Positions 20,061 through 28,304 of a stretch of DNA of 64,000 nucleotides are shown here, piece after piece; position 1 is the stretch's first letter; each line of letters opens with the position of its first letter. The DNA is taken from contig NZ_PTRA01000004.1 of assembly GCF_002943425.1 (NCBI RefSeq), forward strand, positions 1 to 64,000, read 5' to 3'. The DNA comes from Siphonobacter curvatus (GTDB lineage Bacteria > Bacteroidota > Bacteroidia > Cytophagales > Spirosomataceae). The position numbers were made by a program, and so were the translations under genes. The notes under the pieces are model-generated. The model had not been told where the DNA came from and searched no databases. It was given only the letters and a program-made list of their open reading frames with translations.

Positions 20061-20896
20061 TGAATCCACGCATCTGGTTTGCCCTGCTTTTTTTCGGTAG
20101 TCTGGCTCTAAAAGGACTGGCCCAGCCCTTACCCAAAACCGGACTGGTTTTTGACGACGAGGCCTATGAGCAATTGCCCTATGAGCCTGTGTTGACGAAA
20201 GCTCCCCTTCCGGCCCGCGTCAGTTACGAAGCCTACTGCCCTTCCATTCAGGCGCAGGGACCGTATAGCACCTGCGTAGGCTTTGCCTGTGGCTATTACC
20301 TGCAAACGATTCTGGAGGCTAAAGCTCGCGGACTCAACAAACGGGCTATGATTGATCAGCTCGCTTTTTCGCCGAGTTACCTCTACGAAAAGGCAAAGGT
20401 CCAGCAGGATTATAGCTGTACGGAAGGCGTTTCGCTGGTGAAAGTACTGCAAATCATGCAGCAAGTGGGCAATACCCCCATGCGGAGCTTCCCCTACCCC
20501 GCCTGCGGACAAAAAACGGCCCGAGCGGATCAACTAGCCGCCCGGTTCCGCATTAAAGGCTTTGAGCGGATTTTTAAGTTACAGGACCCCGACGCGGTCA
20601 AGATACGTTCGCTGAAAAAATCCCTCGCCGAAGGTAAACCAAGCGTAATTGGCATGGTGATTCCGGCTTCGTTTTACTACACCAAGAAAGTATGGCAGGC
20701 GGCTCCGGGTGACAATCCTCAAAATCCGGATTTGAAAGGTCACGCCCTCTGCATCATTGGCTACGACGACGACCTCCACGGTGGAGCCTTCCGCGTTATT
20801 AACAGTTTTGGTAACGACTGGGCCGATCATGGTTTCTGCTGGATAACCTACCGCGACTTGGCCCGCTTTGTCAAGTATGGGTTTGTGTCGAACTAA
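20060..20896 (+). CDS. Exported papain-like (C1 family) cysteine protease
   Basis: 278 residues from a GTG whose first base overlaps the stop of the preceding gene. The signal peptide ends at ALKGLAQ (about residue 22). The catalytic set is present: Q66 of the oxyanion hole and C72 (QGPYSTCVGFA), H228 (GHALCIIGYDD), N248 (NSFGNDWADHGFCW). There is no propeptide of normal cathepsin length, only about 35 residues with FDDEAYEQLP...VLTK. The protease on the opposite arm (23664-25082) shares this N-terminal module and the core, but also has a C-terminal extension that is absent here. It should act in the periplasm or outside. Its substrate and its link to the sigma/anti-sigma pair are unknown. 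Confidence 0.88.
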   Translation: MNPRIWFALLFFGSLALKGLAQPLPKTGLVFDDEAYEQLPYEPVLTKAPLPARVSYEAYCPSIQAQGPYSTCVGFACGYYLQTILEAKARGLNKRAMIDQLAFSPSYLYEKAKVQQDYSCTEGVSLVKVLQIMQQVGNTPMRSFPYPACGQKTARADQLAARFRIKGFERIFKLQDPDAVKIRSLKKSLAEGKPSVIGMVIPASFYYTKKVWQAAPGDNPQNPDLKGHALCIIGYDDDLHGGAFRVINSFGNDWADHGFCWITYRDLARFVKYGFVSN

Positions 20897-21054
20897 AACG
20901 CTTCAGCTTTACGTCTTTCCACCGACAGGTCTGTATCGCTGACTCAGGATTCCAATCTTTCCGTAACCAACCAGATCCTGAGCTTGTGCGGGCTTTCCCT
21001 GATTCATTCCCCATCTTTGCTCCACTTAAAATCATAAAACTGAACAACCGATCC

Positions 21055-21393
21055 GTGGAAAATTACGCTCCTTTTAAAATCAAAGCTGACGACTATTACT
21101 TGATCAAAGCAGAAGTCGAGTTATTACCCGAGTACATGATGCTGTTTGCTAAACACGGGTACGAACCCAATGGCTACTGCTGGGAAGGGCATATCATTCA
21201 GATTTTAGAGAAGGTCAATCCCGACTTACTGGCTCATATTGAATTTGATCCGGAAGCGGGTGGCTTTTACGCAGTGGCTGATTCCGAAGCCAGTCAACTA
21301 GCCTTTGTGCATACGCTCAGCCCTATTTTCCAGGATATGGAAACGCTGGAAGCATACATTCGTACGGCGGATCGTGAACGCGTTGACGATTAG
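21055..21393 (+). CDS. Imm51-like immunity protein
   Basis: 112 residues from the GTG at 21055 (MENYAPFKIKADDYY). The frame is open back to a GTG at 20986, but the upstream residues look non-coding. The core KHGYEPNGYCWEGHIIQILE, then LLAHIEFDPEAGGFYAVADS and LSPIFQDMETLEAYI, agrees with the Imm51 family of polymorphic-toxin immunity proteins. No toxin gene with a recognisable nuclease, deaminase or peptidase tip is beside it. It follows the C1 protease by 158 bases and may be an orphan immunity gene or serve another binding role. It is the last gene of the plus arm. Confidence 0.65.
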   Translation: MENYAPFKIKADDYYLIKAEVELLPEYMMLFAKHGYEPNGYCWEGHIIQILEKVNPDLLAHIEFDPEAGGFYAVADSEASQLAFVHTLSPIFQDMETLEAYIRTADRERVDD

Positions 21394-21413
21394 CATTTAC
21401 GCTCCTATTCGAT

Positions 21414-21470
21414 GTCTGATATAGCGAAGGCCCTACCAAACAGTTTGGTAGGGCCTTCGCTATATCAGAC
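21414..21470. terminator. 28-bp perfect palindrome between convergent arms
   Basis: Arms 21414-21441 and 21443-21470 are exact reverse complements around a single base. It separates the end of the Imm51-like gene from the end of the ten-gene minus-strand operon and should terminate transcripts from both sides. Confidence 0.75.
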
Positions 21471-21566
21471 GTTACGCATACTTTTTACTAGTTCAAGATC
21501 CTAAGCATGGTACCTGAACGTAAAACCGTACAGTCTTTGCGATCAGGCGTATTGAAAATTTACGCC

Positions 21567-22151
21567 CTACTTTTCTACCTTCTCGCCCATCTTTGCCGTA
21601 ATCCGGTCGCCTTCGCAGAGTATTTCGTAATAGTAGCCATCACTGAAGGCCACTTTCGAGCCACATTTGCAGCAACGGGTATTATAACCATCCGTCTGAA
21701 TCTGCGTACCGCCGTGACCGTCGCTGACCAGAAAAAAGGACTCGCAGTCCAGACAGTATTCACTTCCTTTGACCTTCGTTCCGGCGGGCAGGGACGTCCG
21801 TTCAGCTGTCTTCTCCCCGCTTCGTAGGGCTTTAAATGCGGCCTGTACTTCTACCGTATCTTTTCCCTGTACGGCATAAAACGTAATGGGATGGCCGTTG
21901 CGTTGAGCCACCGGAATCTGAAATACGCTATCGAGTTGCGAACGTCCCGAGCGACCGTTGATAAACACAATGGGCGTACCGTCACCCCCTCGCGTGCTAA
22001 GCATCAGTTGAGACGTCCCTTTTTTGGCAATCCGTACCGTCAGGCCAGGAGTGGGTGCTGTGGTTAGTTTACTGAGGGTCCAACCCACCAGTGCTAGTAA
22101 TCCCAGAATCAATACAATCAGGGTAACTTTTCCTATTTTGGTCAATCGCAT
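21567..22151 (-). CDS. Membrane-anchored protein with C-terminal zinc-ribbon-like Cys cluster
   Basis: 194 residues. One N-terminal membrane helix (about 8-27, VTLIVLILGLLALVGWTL) is followed by a polar beta-rich region (about 35-110). A Cys cluster comes next: C133 and C136 (YCLDCESF) with C160, C161 and C163 (TRCCKCGSKV), which suggests a small metal-binding ribbon. No family is recognised. It is the last gene of the minus-strand run, 15 bases after the DUF4384 gene, and most of the protein should face the periplasm. Confidence 0.7.
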   Translation of the reverse strand: MRLTKIGKVTLIVLILGLLALVGWTLSKLTTAPTPGLTVRIAKKGTSQLMLSTRGGDGTPIVFINGRSGRSQLDSVFQIPVAQRNGHPITFYAVQGKDTVEVQAAFKALRSGEKTAERTSLPAGTKVKGSEYCLDCESFFLVSDGHGGTQIQTDGYNTRCCKCGSKVAFSDGYYYEILCEGDRITAKMGEKVEK

Positions 22152-22166
22152 AACTGGTTGGTAAGG

Positions 22167-23660
22167 TTAGAAGCCTTTCGCTTCGCGAGTAGTGATTTGA
22201 ATATGATCTTCGGCAATTTTTCCATCATTGTTCTTACGACACTTCATGAGGGTCTGAAAGGCCGCCAGCGAACCGACAAAAATCCGGTAACCGCCTTCGT
22301 TTCGCACGTAGCCCTGCTGACTGGGAGCCGTCGGTAAAGGGCAAAAGGCTTCCTCGGAAGCGTAGGCCAGCAGGTATTCCGTGCCGTAAGGAGGCGAGCA
22401 GATAAAGGCCGACTCGGGTGAGATGCGAACGGGCGTATTTTCCTGACCGGGTTTGATAACAAAATCGGATTCGAGGAGCGTTTGGGTACCATCCGCCAGA
22501 CGATACAGGAGTCGCAGGTGACAGGGTCGGTTAGCCGTAGCTTCCAGAATCATTTGCTGTCCCGCCCAGTATTCTACACCGCTACGGCCCCGATCGGTGC
22601 GAATTTCAATTTTCAGAGCCGATTTAGTCGTCGTGGTAATCTGTCGTAAGGTATCCTGTACGTTTCGAACCCGTTCGTAGTTTTCGGGTTTTAACGGCAA
22701 CTTCTGCTCTACCAGCCAGCTCAGCGGAAGCTCGGAACTACGACCCTGAGCCAGTACCTTCCGGCTGGCTCCATCCACCACTTCCATGCGTAGGCGTAAC
22801 TGATTGAGGTCTTCTTCGTAGGAACCCCGAATGATCCAGGACTTTTCGTCGGACTCGGCCACGGATCGTACCGGTATTTGGGTATGCCGTTGCCAGCAGG
22901 AACTAAGCATGGCGAACACCTGATCTGACAAGGCATCGTTGATCCCGCAATTTTTGTACGTAAATCGCTCCAGTACCAGCCGTTTGACGTTCGGAGGCAG
23001 GTCTTTCTCTACCTGGGCCGTCAGGGTATCGAGCACCGATAAAAGGTCTTTAGGTTTCTCTAAAGTAGCCAGCGTCTGACTGGTAAAGGCCGTGATGGGT
23101 CGCTGCCCAACTTTAGAAATCCCTACAATTTTGAAATTCAGGAAGGAATTCAGGGTGGCATGAAAGGAAAACTGCACCCGAAACTCCGTTAAGTTTTCGT
23201 AAGTGAACGCCTTGTTCTGAGCATTCTGGCCCTGGAGCGTTTTAATCAGGTATACGTTCAGATACGGCTCCCCCGCGGTCGTCCGCTGAAAGTCGTACTG
23301 CACCTTTGACCAGTCGAGTGCATGAATGATTGGTTTTCCGCCCGAGAAAATCCGGCAGTCTTTCACATACTCCTCGACTGACGTTTGAGTACCCTTTGGT
23401 TCGCGAAACTCATTGAATATCAGAACTTCCTTGTCCCGCAATGCACCCGTAATCAGCCCTTTGAGCTGCGGTCGCAGGGCATCGAAGGGTTGATTGGCTT
23501 CGTAATGCGTCAGGATTTCGAGATTCGTCAGGTACTGATCGGTAATCAGCCGACGGGCATTCTGTATAATCTCGGTCTGTTGGGCAGGTGTATACGACTG
23601 AGCCCAAAGGCTGGATAAACCGCCCAAAAACCAGCCGAGCATTCCTAAAAATTTCTTCAT
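22167..23660 (-). CDS. Exported protein with C-terminal DUF4384 domain
   Basis: 497 residues with a signal peptide ending at SSLWAQ (about 21). The central part (about 25-340) is not recognised. A C-terminal region (about 350-435: LRLLYRLADGTQTLLESDF, then CSPPYGTEYLLAYASEEAFC) matches the DUF4384 pattern, a beta-sandwich often found with caspase-like or kinase modules. The last 50 residues hold two Cys and a QTLMKCRKN motif. It begins 3 bases after the C1 protease stop, which points to translational coupling. It might bind or present substrates to the protease, but there is no direct evidence. Confidence 0.7.
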   Translation of the reverse strand: MKKFLGMLGWFLGGLSSLWAQSYTPAQQTEIIQNARRLITDQYLTNLEILTHYEANQPFDALRPQLKGLITGALRDKEVLIFNEFREPKGTQTSVEEYVKDCRIFSGGKPIIHALDWSKVQYDFQRTTAGEPYLNVYLIKTLQGQNAQNKAFTYENLTEFRVQFSFHATLNSFLNFKIVGISKVGQRPITAFTSQTLATLEKPKDLLSVLDTLTAQVEKDLPPNVKRLVLERFTYKNCGINDALSDQVFAMLSSCWQRHTQIPVRSVAESDEKSWIIRGSYEEDLNQLRLRMEVVDGASRKVLAQGRSSELPLSWLVEQKLPLKPENYERVRNVQDTLRQITTTTKSALKIEIRTDRGRSGVEYWAGQQMILEATANRPCHLRLLYRLADGTQTLLESDFVIKPGQENTPVRISPESAFICSPPYGTEYLLAYASEEAFCPLPTAPSQQGYVRNEGGYRIFVGSLAAFQTLMKCRKNNDGKIAEDHIQITTREAKGF

Positions 23661-23663
23661 ACG

Positions 23664-25082
23664 CTACTGATGATCAATGGCTACCACCAGAGGTACTACC
23701 GAGCCAACGGCTTTGGGATCGACTTCAAAACCCACTGCGTCGGTACGGTACTTAATTTGGGCAGTAGGGATTAATTCGTCCTGAAGAGCCTGTTGTAGCC
23801 GATCCGTCAGATTCCCTGAACCTTGCTGAAGCTGACTTAGGATCGTATTGAACGTCAGTGGTTTTTTCGAAAAGAGAACGATCAGGTAGTCAGTCCCTTT
23901 GGTATCATCCAGGGTGATGGATTTATGATCGGCCGGGTACGCAACGGTGGTATGGGGGCCTAACGCGGAGCTGATGCCTGGAGCATAGGGAAAAAGCTGG
24001 CTCATCCGAAACGTTGTATCTGTACCGATCATGTACACATACGCCTGCTCGCTCGTATTAACCAGAGCCTTAAACGCCGTACCGGACGAATGACTTTCTG
24101 TAGTACGGTACAGCGTTAGTTCACGCGGATCATTACTGACGACCAATCCCTTTTGCAAGCTCCGCTGAGCCTGCAGTTGTCCGCCTTCCCGCAACCGTAA
24201 CTCCATCTGGCCTTTCAAGGCTACGGTTGTTTCAGCAATGGGTACGGTGAGGTCCGGAAAAGCCTGGTACGCTTCCCAGGTAAAACGGGCCAGGTCCTGA
24301 TACTTAACCCAGCAATAGCCGTGATCCGCCCAATCGCTGCCCCAACTGTTGACGATCCGAAAAGCTCCACCGTACTGAGCATCATCGTAGCCAATCACAC
24401 ATAGGGCGTGGCCCCCTTCCCGAGGCATTCGTTCATCCCCCGGAGCAGGCTGCCAGACGGTCTGCGTAGCAAAAAACGACAGGGGAGTCTGCATACCGAT
24501 CACGACGGGGTAGCCCTCGTTGAGAGCCTTCTTGATGGCAAGGGTTTTCTGAGCAGCGGGAGCCAGTAAGCCAAACAGGCGAATGACATCTCTAATTTTG
24601 TGCGTCGAAGCCAGCTCGTCCAGATCCTTGGTGGTATTGCCGCAGTTGGGGTACGGAAATGCTTCGTACTGCGGAGCACCGTAGGTTTTAAGACTACTCA
24701 GGGCATCGACCAGCCGAGAGCCTTCCTTGCACTCCAGATCCGTGGGAGCCTTGATTTTGTCGTAGGTATAGCTGGGGGAAAAAGCCGCTGCCTGATTGGA
24801 GGCATGCCGTTTGCGAATATTGTCGAGCATGGTCCGCAGGTAATAGGTACTGGCAAACCCCACGCAGGTGCTGTAGCCTTCGCCCTGATTCATGACGGGT
24901 GGAACGTACGCCTCGTAGGAAATACGTTTGGCCAGATGATCGTAGCTGTCTTTGGTAAGTACGGCTTTCAGGGGGAATTTTTCGTAGGCTGCGTCATCAA
25001 ATTTCAAACCCGTGGGGTATTTTTTCTGAGCAACAACCGTATTTAAACTCAGTACAAGGGCAAGTAGTAGAGCTTTTCTCAT
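23664..25082 (-). CDS. Exported C1 (papain-like) protease fused to DUF4384-like domain
   Basis: 472 residues. The signal peptide ends at NTVVAQ (about 19). The protease domain (about 50-285) has Q66 and C73 (QGEGYSTCVGFAS), H225 (GHALCVIGYDD) and N245 (NSWGSDWADHGYCW). A DUF4384-like beta domain follows (about 330-415: AYVYMIGTDTTFRMSQLFP, GTDYLIVLFSKKPL). Close similarity to the plus-arm protease in both the prodomain-like segment (TGLKFDDAAYEKFP...VLTK) and the catalytic core shows that the two are paralogues. It lies within the ten-gene exported operon that also encodes two caspase-fold proteases. Confidence 0.88.
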   Translation of the reverse strand: MRKALLLALVLSLNTVVAQKKYPTGLKFDDAAYEKFPLKAVLTKDSYDHLAKRISYEAYVPPVMNQGEGYSTCVGFASTYYLRTMLDNIRKRHASNQAAAFSPSYTYDKIKAPTDLECKEGSRLVDALSSLKTYGAPQYEAFPYPNCGNTTKDLDELASTHKIRDVIRLFGLLAPAAQKTLAIKKALNEGYPVVIGMQTPLSFFATQTVWQPAPGDERMPREGGHALCVIGYDDAQYGGAFRIVNSWGSDWADHGYCWVKYQDLARFTWEAYQAFPDLTVPIAETTVALKGQMELRLREGGQLQAQRSLQKGLVVSNDPRELTLYRTTESHSSGTAFKALVNTSEQAYVYMIGTDTTFRMSQLFPYAPGISSALGPHTTVAYPADHKSITLDDTKGTDYLIVLFSKKPLTFNTILSQLQQGSGNLTDRLQQALQDELIPTAQIKYRTDAVGFEVDPKAVGSVVPLVVAIDHQ

Positions 25083-25087
25083 GCCAA

Positions 25088-25627
25088 CTAAGGTTTGGGG
25101 GTGGCGGACAAGGTATTGGGGACTTCCGTAATTTTTAATTCGTAAATCTGCCAGTAATCGCTAGCGGGCGGCGTTTGCGACAAGGGAATGGTTACTTTCG
25201 AGACGCTCGAACTTTGGGGCTGATGATTCTCGAAGTGTTGTACGTCAAAGTAAATCGATGCGTAGCTGCTGTATTTCCCATTTTTATCTTTTTTCACATC
25301 CTGAAAATGAATCACTTTCACGGATTTCATTTGATAACGAACGCCCGACGAACGGTTTAGCTGACTCAGAAACTGCGGTACGGCAATCCATTTTTCGGTT
25401 TTATTGGGCAATTCCACAATGAAATAGCCCGAGGGAGCAAATAGCCATTCACACTGCTGCTGCAGGTACTTCAGGTCCTGTCCTTTTGTTTTTCCACTGA
25501 GCCAGTGCATTACCGTATCAAGCTTGGTGTCAATCGGCCAATGAATAGCTTCCCGGCTCTGGGCGTTCAAGCGCTGCGGAATTCCCAACAGGAGCAGCAA
25601 AACGAAGCCAAGTGCGTAAATTTTCAT
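25088..25627 (-). CDS. Exported protein of unknown function
   Basis: 179 residues, signal peptide ending at RLNAQ (about 23). The mature part is polar with alternating strands (YFIVELPNKTEKWIAVPQFL, VKVIHFQDVKKDKNGKY, ASIYFDVQHFEN) and a Pro-rich tail. No family recognised. It precedes the C1/DUF4384 protease by 5 bases in the same operon and shares its export route. Confidence 0.65.
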   Translation of the reverse strand: MKIYALGFVLLLLLGIPQRLNAQSREAIHWPIDTKLDTVMHWLSGKTKGQDLKYLQQQCEWLFAPSGYFIVELPNKTEKWIAVPQFLSQLNRSSGVRYQMKSVKVIHFQDVKKDKNGKYSSYASIYFDVQHFENHQPQSSSVSKVTIPLSQTPPASDYWQIYELKITEVPNTLSATPKP

Positions 25628-25717
25628 AGAATCAAAAACGAGGGCTTTTATTAAAATGAGCTTTACTCAAACATCACTCTCCTGAGCCTAAGGTTATCAT
25701 TCTCAATCTATAAATTT

Positions 25718-26554
25718 TCATTCTGGCTTCCAGAACGCTCGCAACGCGGGAGGTAAGTCTTGTGGCCTTTGCCCCAGATCACTGATCAGCCAGCCCGAAG
25801 GTTCAGTTTCCCGGCTGAACGACTGAATTTTTAGCCACCAGCCTTGATGGATCGGCCACCAAAGCTGACTGTCGAGCGAGAGCAGTACCTGAGCCTCTTC
25901 ATTAGCTACGGCTCGTACAAATGCCATCAATCGCGGTGAACGGTCCGGATGGATACAGGATCCGAAGTTCACGCCCACACGCATGATCCGGGGTAGAGCC
26001 ATGAAATTAAGTTCATGAGCATTCGGCGGAATGAATACGAGCGAATCTGTCGCGGACATTAAAGCCCCGGAGCTGGGCGGAAATTCGGCATCTACGTCCA
26101 ACAGTTGCCAGGACCAGTTACCGGCCTGCTGCTGTTTTTTCAAATACAGGTTTACTTTTCGTACCTCCTGCTGCCAGCGAATCTGGAGGCTCACCTCGGC
26201 GTACAGTCCTTCCTGGGTGGGCTGGATGGGCTGTTCGCCTAGCGTTTCAAGGCATTGCTCAACGAGGGAAGCCTTGGAGGCTAGTACCGAGGCATCCATT
26301 AGCTCCAGAACCCGCAGGTGTCGGGCGGTGGAGGGGCTTTCATCCAGAGCCGTTGTATCATTGAATTTCTTGAAAAAATCGCTTATGAAATGTATGCGAC
26401 TTTTCATGAAGGCTTCGGCAGGTTTCCGCTGAATCTGGACGAATGGTACGGCCGTAGTATCCCGATGGTTCTCCAGGAACAGCGAATCCGTTTCCTGAGC
26501 CCGCACCTCCCCTATTCCCGCCAGCAGTAGGCCTAGCATCAGCCCGCGTAGCAT
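25718..26554 (-). CDS. Exported protein of unknown function
   Basis: 278 residues with a short signal peptide (MLRGLMLGLLLAGIGEVRAQ). The mature sequence contains a helical segment (ARHLRVLELMDASVLASKASLVEQCLETL reduced to its key residues RVLELMD and LVEQCL) and a beta-rich middle with many Trp residues. There is no known domain and no catalytic motif. It starts directly after the stop of the preceding gene and lies 90 bases before the next one, the largest gap in the operon. Confidence 0.6.
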   Translation of the reverse strand: MLRGLMLGLLLAGIGEVRAQETDSLFLENHRDTTAVPFVQIQRKPAEAFMKSRIHFISDFFKKFNDTTALDESPSTARHLRVLELMDASVLASKASLVEQCLETLGEQPIQPTQEGLYAEVSLQIRWQQEVRKVNLYLKKQQQAGNWSWQLLDVDAEFPPSSGALMSATDSLVFIPPNAHELNFMALPRIMRVGVNFGSCIHPDRSPRLMAFVRAVANEEAQVLLSLDSQLWWPIHQGWWLKIQSFSRETEPSGWLISDLGQRPQDLPPALRAFWKPE

Positions 26555-27175
26555 TTACTGATTGGGCTTTTTAGGCTGAACTTCCGTCACGCGGACGTCG
26601 CCCAGTAGTACGGTCCATCGGTGCTCGGCATAGAATGGATCTTTCCGATTCCGCAGGTCTACCCCGAGTTGCTTGACCGTTTTGTCTTCGTACTGCATCC
26701 GACCATCCTTTCCCCGGCCCTGAAAATGCTGGAAATACGTGGCCGTGGTTACGTAACCCGTCTGGGTTTTCTCCCAATCCCCCACCAGAGCCAGGTCGTA
26801 AAACGTAATGTTTACGTCAAAATACTTTTTCTCCAGATTCCGTAACCGACGTAGGTATACGGTCAGCGGATATTCTTTCACCAGGAGTTTGCTTTTTACT
26901 GAACCCACCTGCATGCGGGAATCCGGTAAAAACAGCATCTGAGCATTTTCGATGGCCAGTTCCCGTACTTGTCCCGACTGCGAGGGATCAGCGATGATGG
27001 ACAGATACCGCTGAAATTCGGCTACTTTCTGCTGAGTCAGCTGCTGAAAATCCTTCAGCTGTTTTTCCGACAACTGATCATCGCGTACCTCTAATCCTTT
27101 CGTGACGGGTAAGGGCTGGGCCTGGGCTACGGAAGCCAGCCAACCAGCGAGTACCAGACTAACTACATATTTCAT
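26555..27175 (-). CDS. Exported protein of unknown function
   Basis: 206 residues from the ATG at 27173-27175, which begins a clear signal peptide (MKYVVSLVLAGWLASVAQAQ). A longer frame reaching back to 27268 overlaps the caspase gene and is rejected. The mature part starts with a helical segment (QLSEKQLKDFQQLTQQKVAEF) and continues with strands (YPLTVYLRRLRNLEKKYF, GYVTTATYFQHFQG, RWTVLLGDVRVTEV). It resembles the N-terminal half of the DUF4384 protein in the same operon in general style only. Function unknown. Confidence 0.65.
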   Translation of the reverse strand: MKYVVSLVLAGWLASVAQAQPLPVTKGLEVRDDQLSEKQLKDFQQLTQQKVAEFQRYLSIIADPSQSGQVRELAIENAQMLFLPDSRMQVGSVKSKLLVKEYPLTVYLRRLRNLEKKYFDVNITFYDLALVGDWEKTQTGYVTTATYFQHFQGRGKDGRMQYEDKTVKQLGVDLRNRKDPFYAEHRWTVLLGDVRVTEVQPKKPNQ

Positions 27176-27197
27176 GGGCTTGTACAAGGTTAAGGTC

Positions 27198-28304
27198 TTA
27201 CCAGATTTCCTGAATAGCGGCTCGCTCGTAGTGTATGCCATCTGCCGAAACGGTTGACAACCGCTCAATCAGATTGATTCGTTGAATTTTACCGGCGTTG
27301 AGGTATAGCCGCTGAATGACTTGTTCAATGGGCTGTACTTCTCCTAAGGTCGTATTGACGTAAATATCAATCCGGGCTTTCTTCGTGAAATACTCTTTCA
27401 CTTGCGTCAAGAGGGCGTACCGCTCAGCTTGGGGCCGCTCGACGTCCGTCAGTGCATTCAGGTACTGATTGATGCGTTGAAAATCCGGTTTGGGATCGGT
27501 TACGACGGCGGGTGGCTGTCCTAATAGGTGAATTTCGTAGATGGATTTACGGTCCCGCGTGGCAACGTGCTGATTGAGTCGGCCCTGCGTATCTTTTAAC
27601 AGGGCTTGCCAGGAAATACTCCGGTTGTACCGACTCGCTAGCTCCAGAGCTTCATCGAAAGCCCGCGTGTAGTAGCTGCCCGAATCCGCGTGGGCACAAG
27701 AGGTTTGCGGCGGCTGACTACTGGCAATGAGAACGTCCCCCGAGGCTTCACCAAATAGTTTCCGATACGCCGCATTAAGTGAATCGTTCGTCAGCGTAAG
27801 GCCCCGGATCAGTGGTTTGCCACCTACCATTCCCCGCGTATTGTTGGATAAATTGTTACAGCAATCCCCGAAACTGATGCATAAACGAGCTTTTTTAGTC
27901 TTAAGAGCCGTGTGCAACGCCTTTAGCGAAGGGTTCTGGCTCCGCTCCGCTGCTTCTTTGTGCAGGTACAGCAAAGGAAAAGCGTCGTTCCGCTTACTTT
28001 CGTTATAGCCGTGGCCGGAGTAATAGAAGAAGATAACATCCTGTGGTTCCACCTTCAGTGAATCGATCAGGCGATTCAGATTCGACCGATTCAGAGCGTC
28101 TCCTGACAGGGTTTGCTCGTTCAGCCGCACCCGTAAGGCCGAGGCAATCTGCGTACACTGCCGGTGCATGACTTCCAGATCGCGTTGACAGGCCGTTGAC
28201 AGCAGGGGATCTTTCGTATCAGCTACGAACAGGGCATGCAGCGTCTGAGCCTGTATTACCTGGTGAACGAATATTCCCAGCAGCAGCAGTAGTACTTTTT
28301 TCAT
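27198..28304 (-). CDS. Exported caspase-fold (C14) protease, short type
   Basis: 368 residues. A signal peptide (MKKVLLLLLGIFVHQVIQAQ) is followed directly by a caspase-hemoglobinase fold domain: strand LHALFVAD, then VIFFYYSGHG with H98, and LCISFGDCCN with C149 as the probable nucleophile next to C148. A C-terminal helical region (about 265-368) has no known domain. Bacterial metacaspase-like proteins usually cut after Arg or Lys, but the specificity here is not known. The start overlaps the end of the second caspase gene by 4 bases (ATGA), so both should be made in fixed proportion. Confidence 0.82.
   Translation of the reverse strand: MKKVLLLLLGIFVHQVIQAQTLHALFVADTKDPLLSTACQRDLEVMHRQCTQIASALRVRLNEQTLSGDALNRSNLNRLIDSLKVEPQDVIFFYYSGHGYNESKRNDAFPLLYLHKEAAERSQNPSLKALHTALKTKKARLCISFGDCCNNLSNNTRGMVGGKPLIRGLTLTNDSLNAAYRKLFGEASGDVLIASSQPPQTSCAHADSGSYYTRAFDEALELASRYNRSISWQALLKDTQGRLNQHVATRDRKSIYEIHLLGQPPAVVTDPKPDFQRINQYLNALTDVERPQAERYALLTQVKEYFTKKARIDIYVNTTLGEVQPIEQVIQRLYLNAGKIQRINLIERLSTVSADGIHYERAAIQEIW

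Noticed and set aside
26555-27268. Longer form of the exported protein gene
   Set aside because: The added residues overlap the caspase gene and precede a clear signal peptide.
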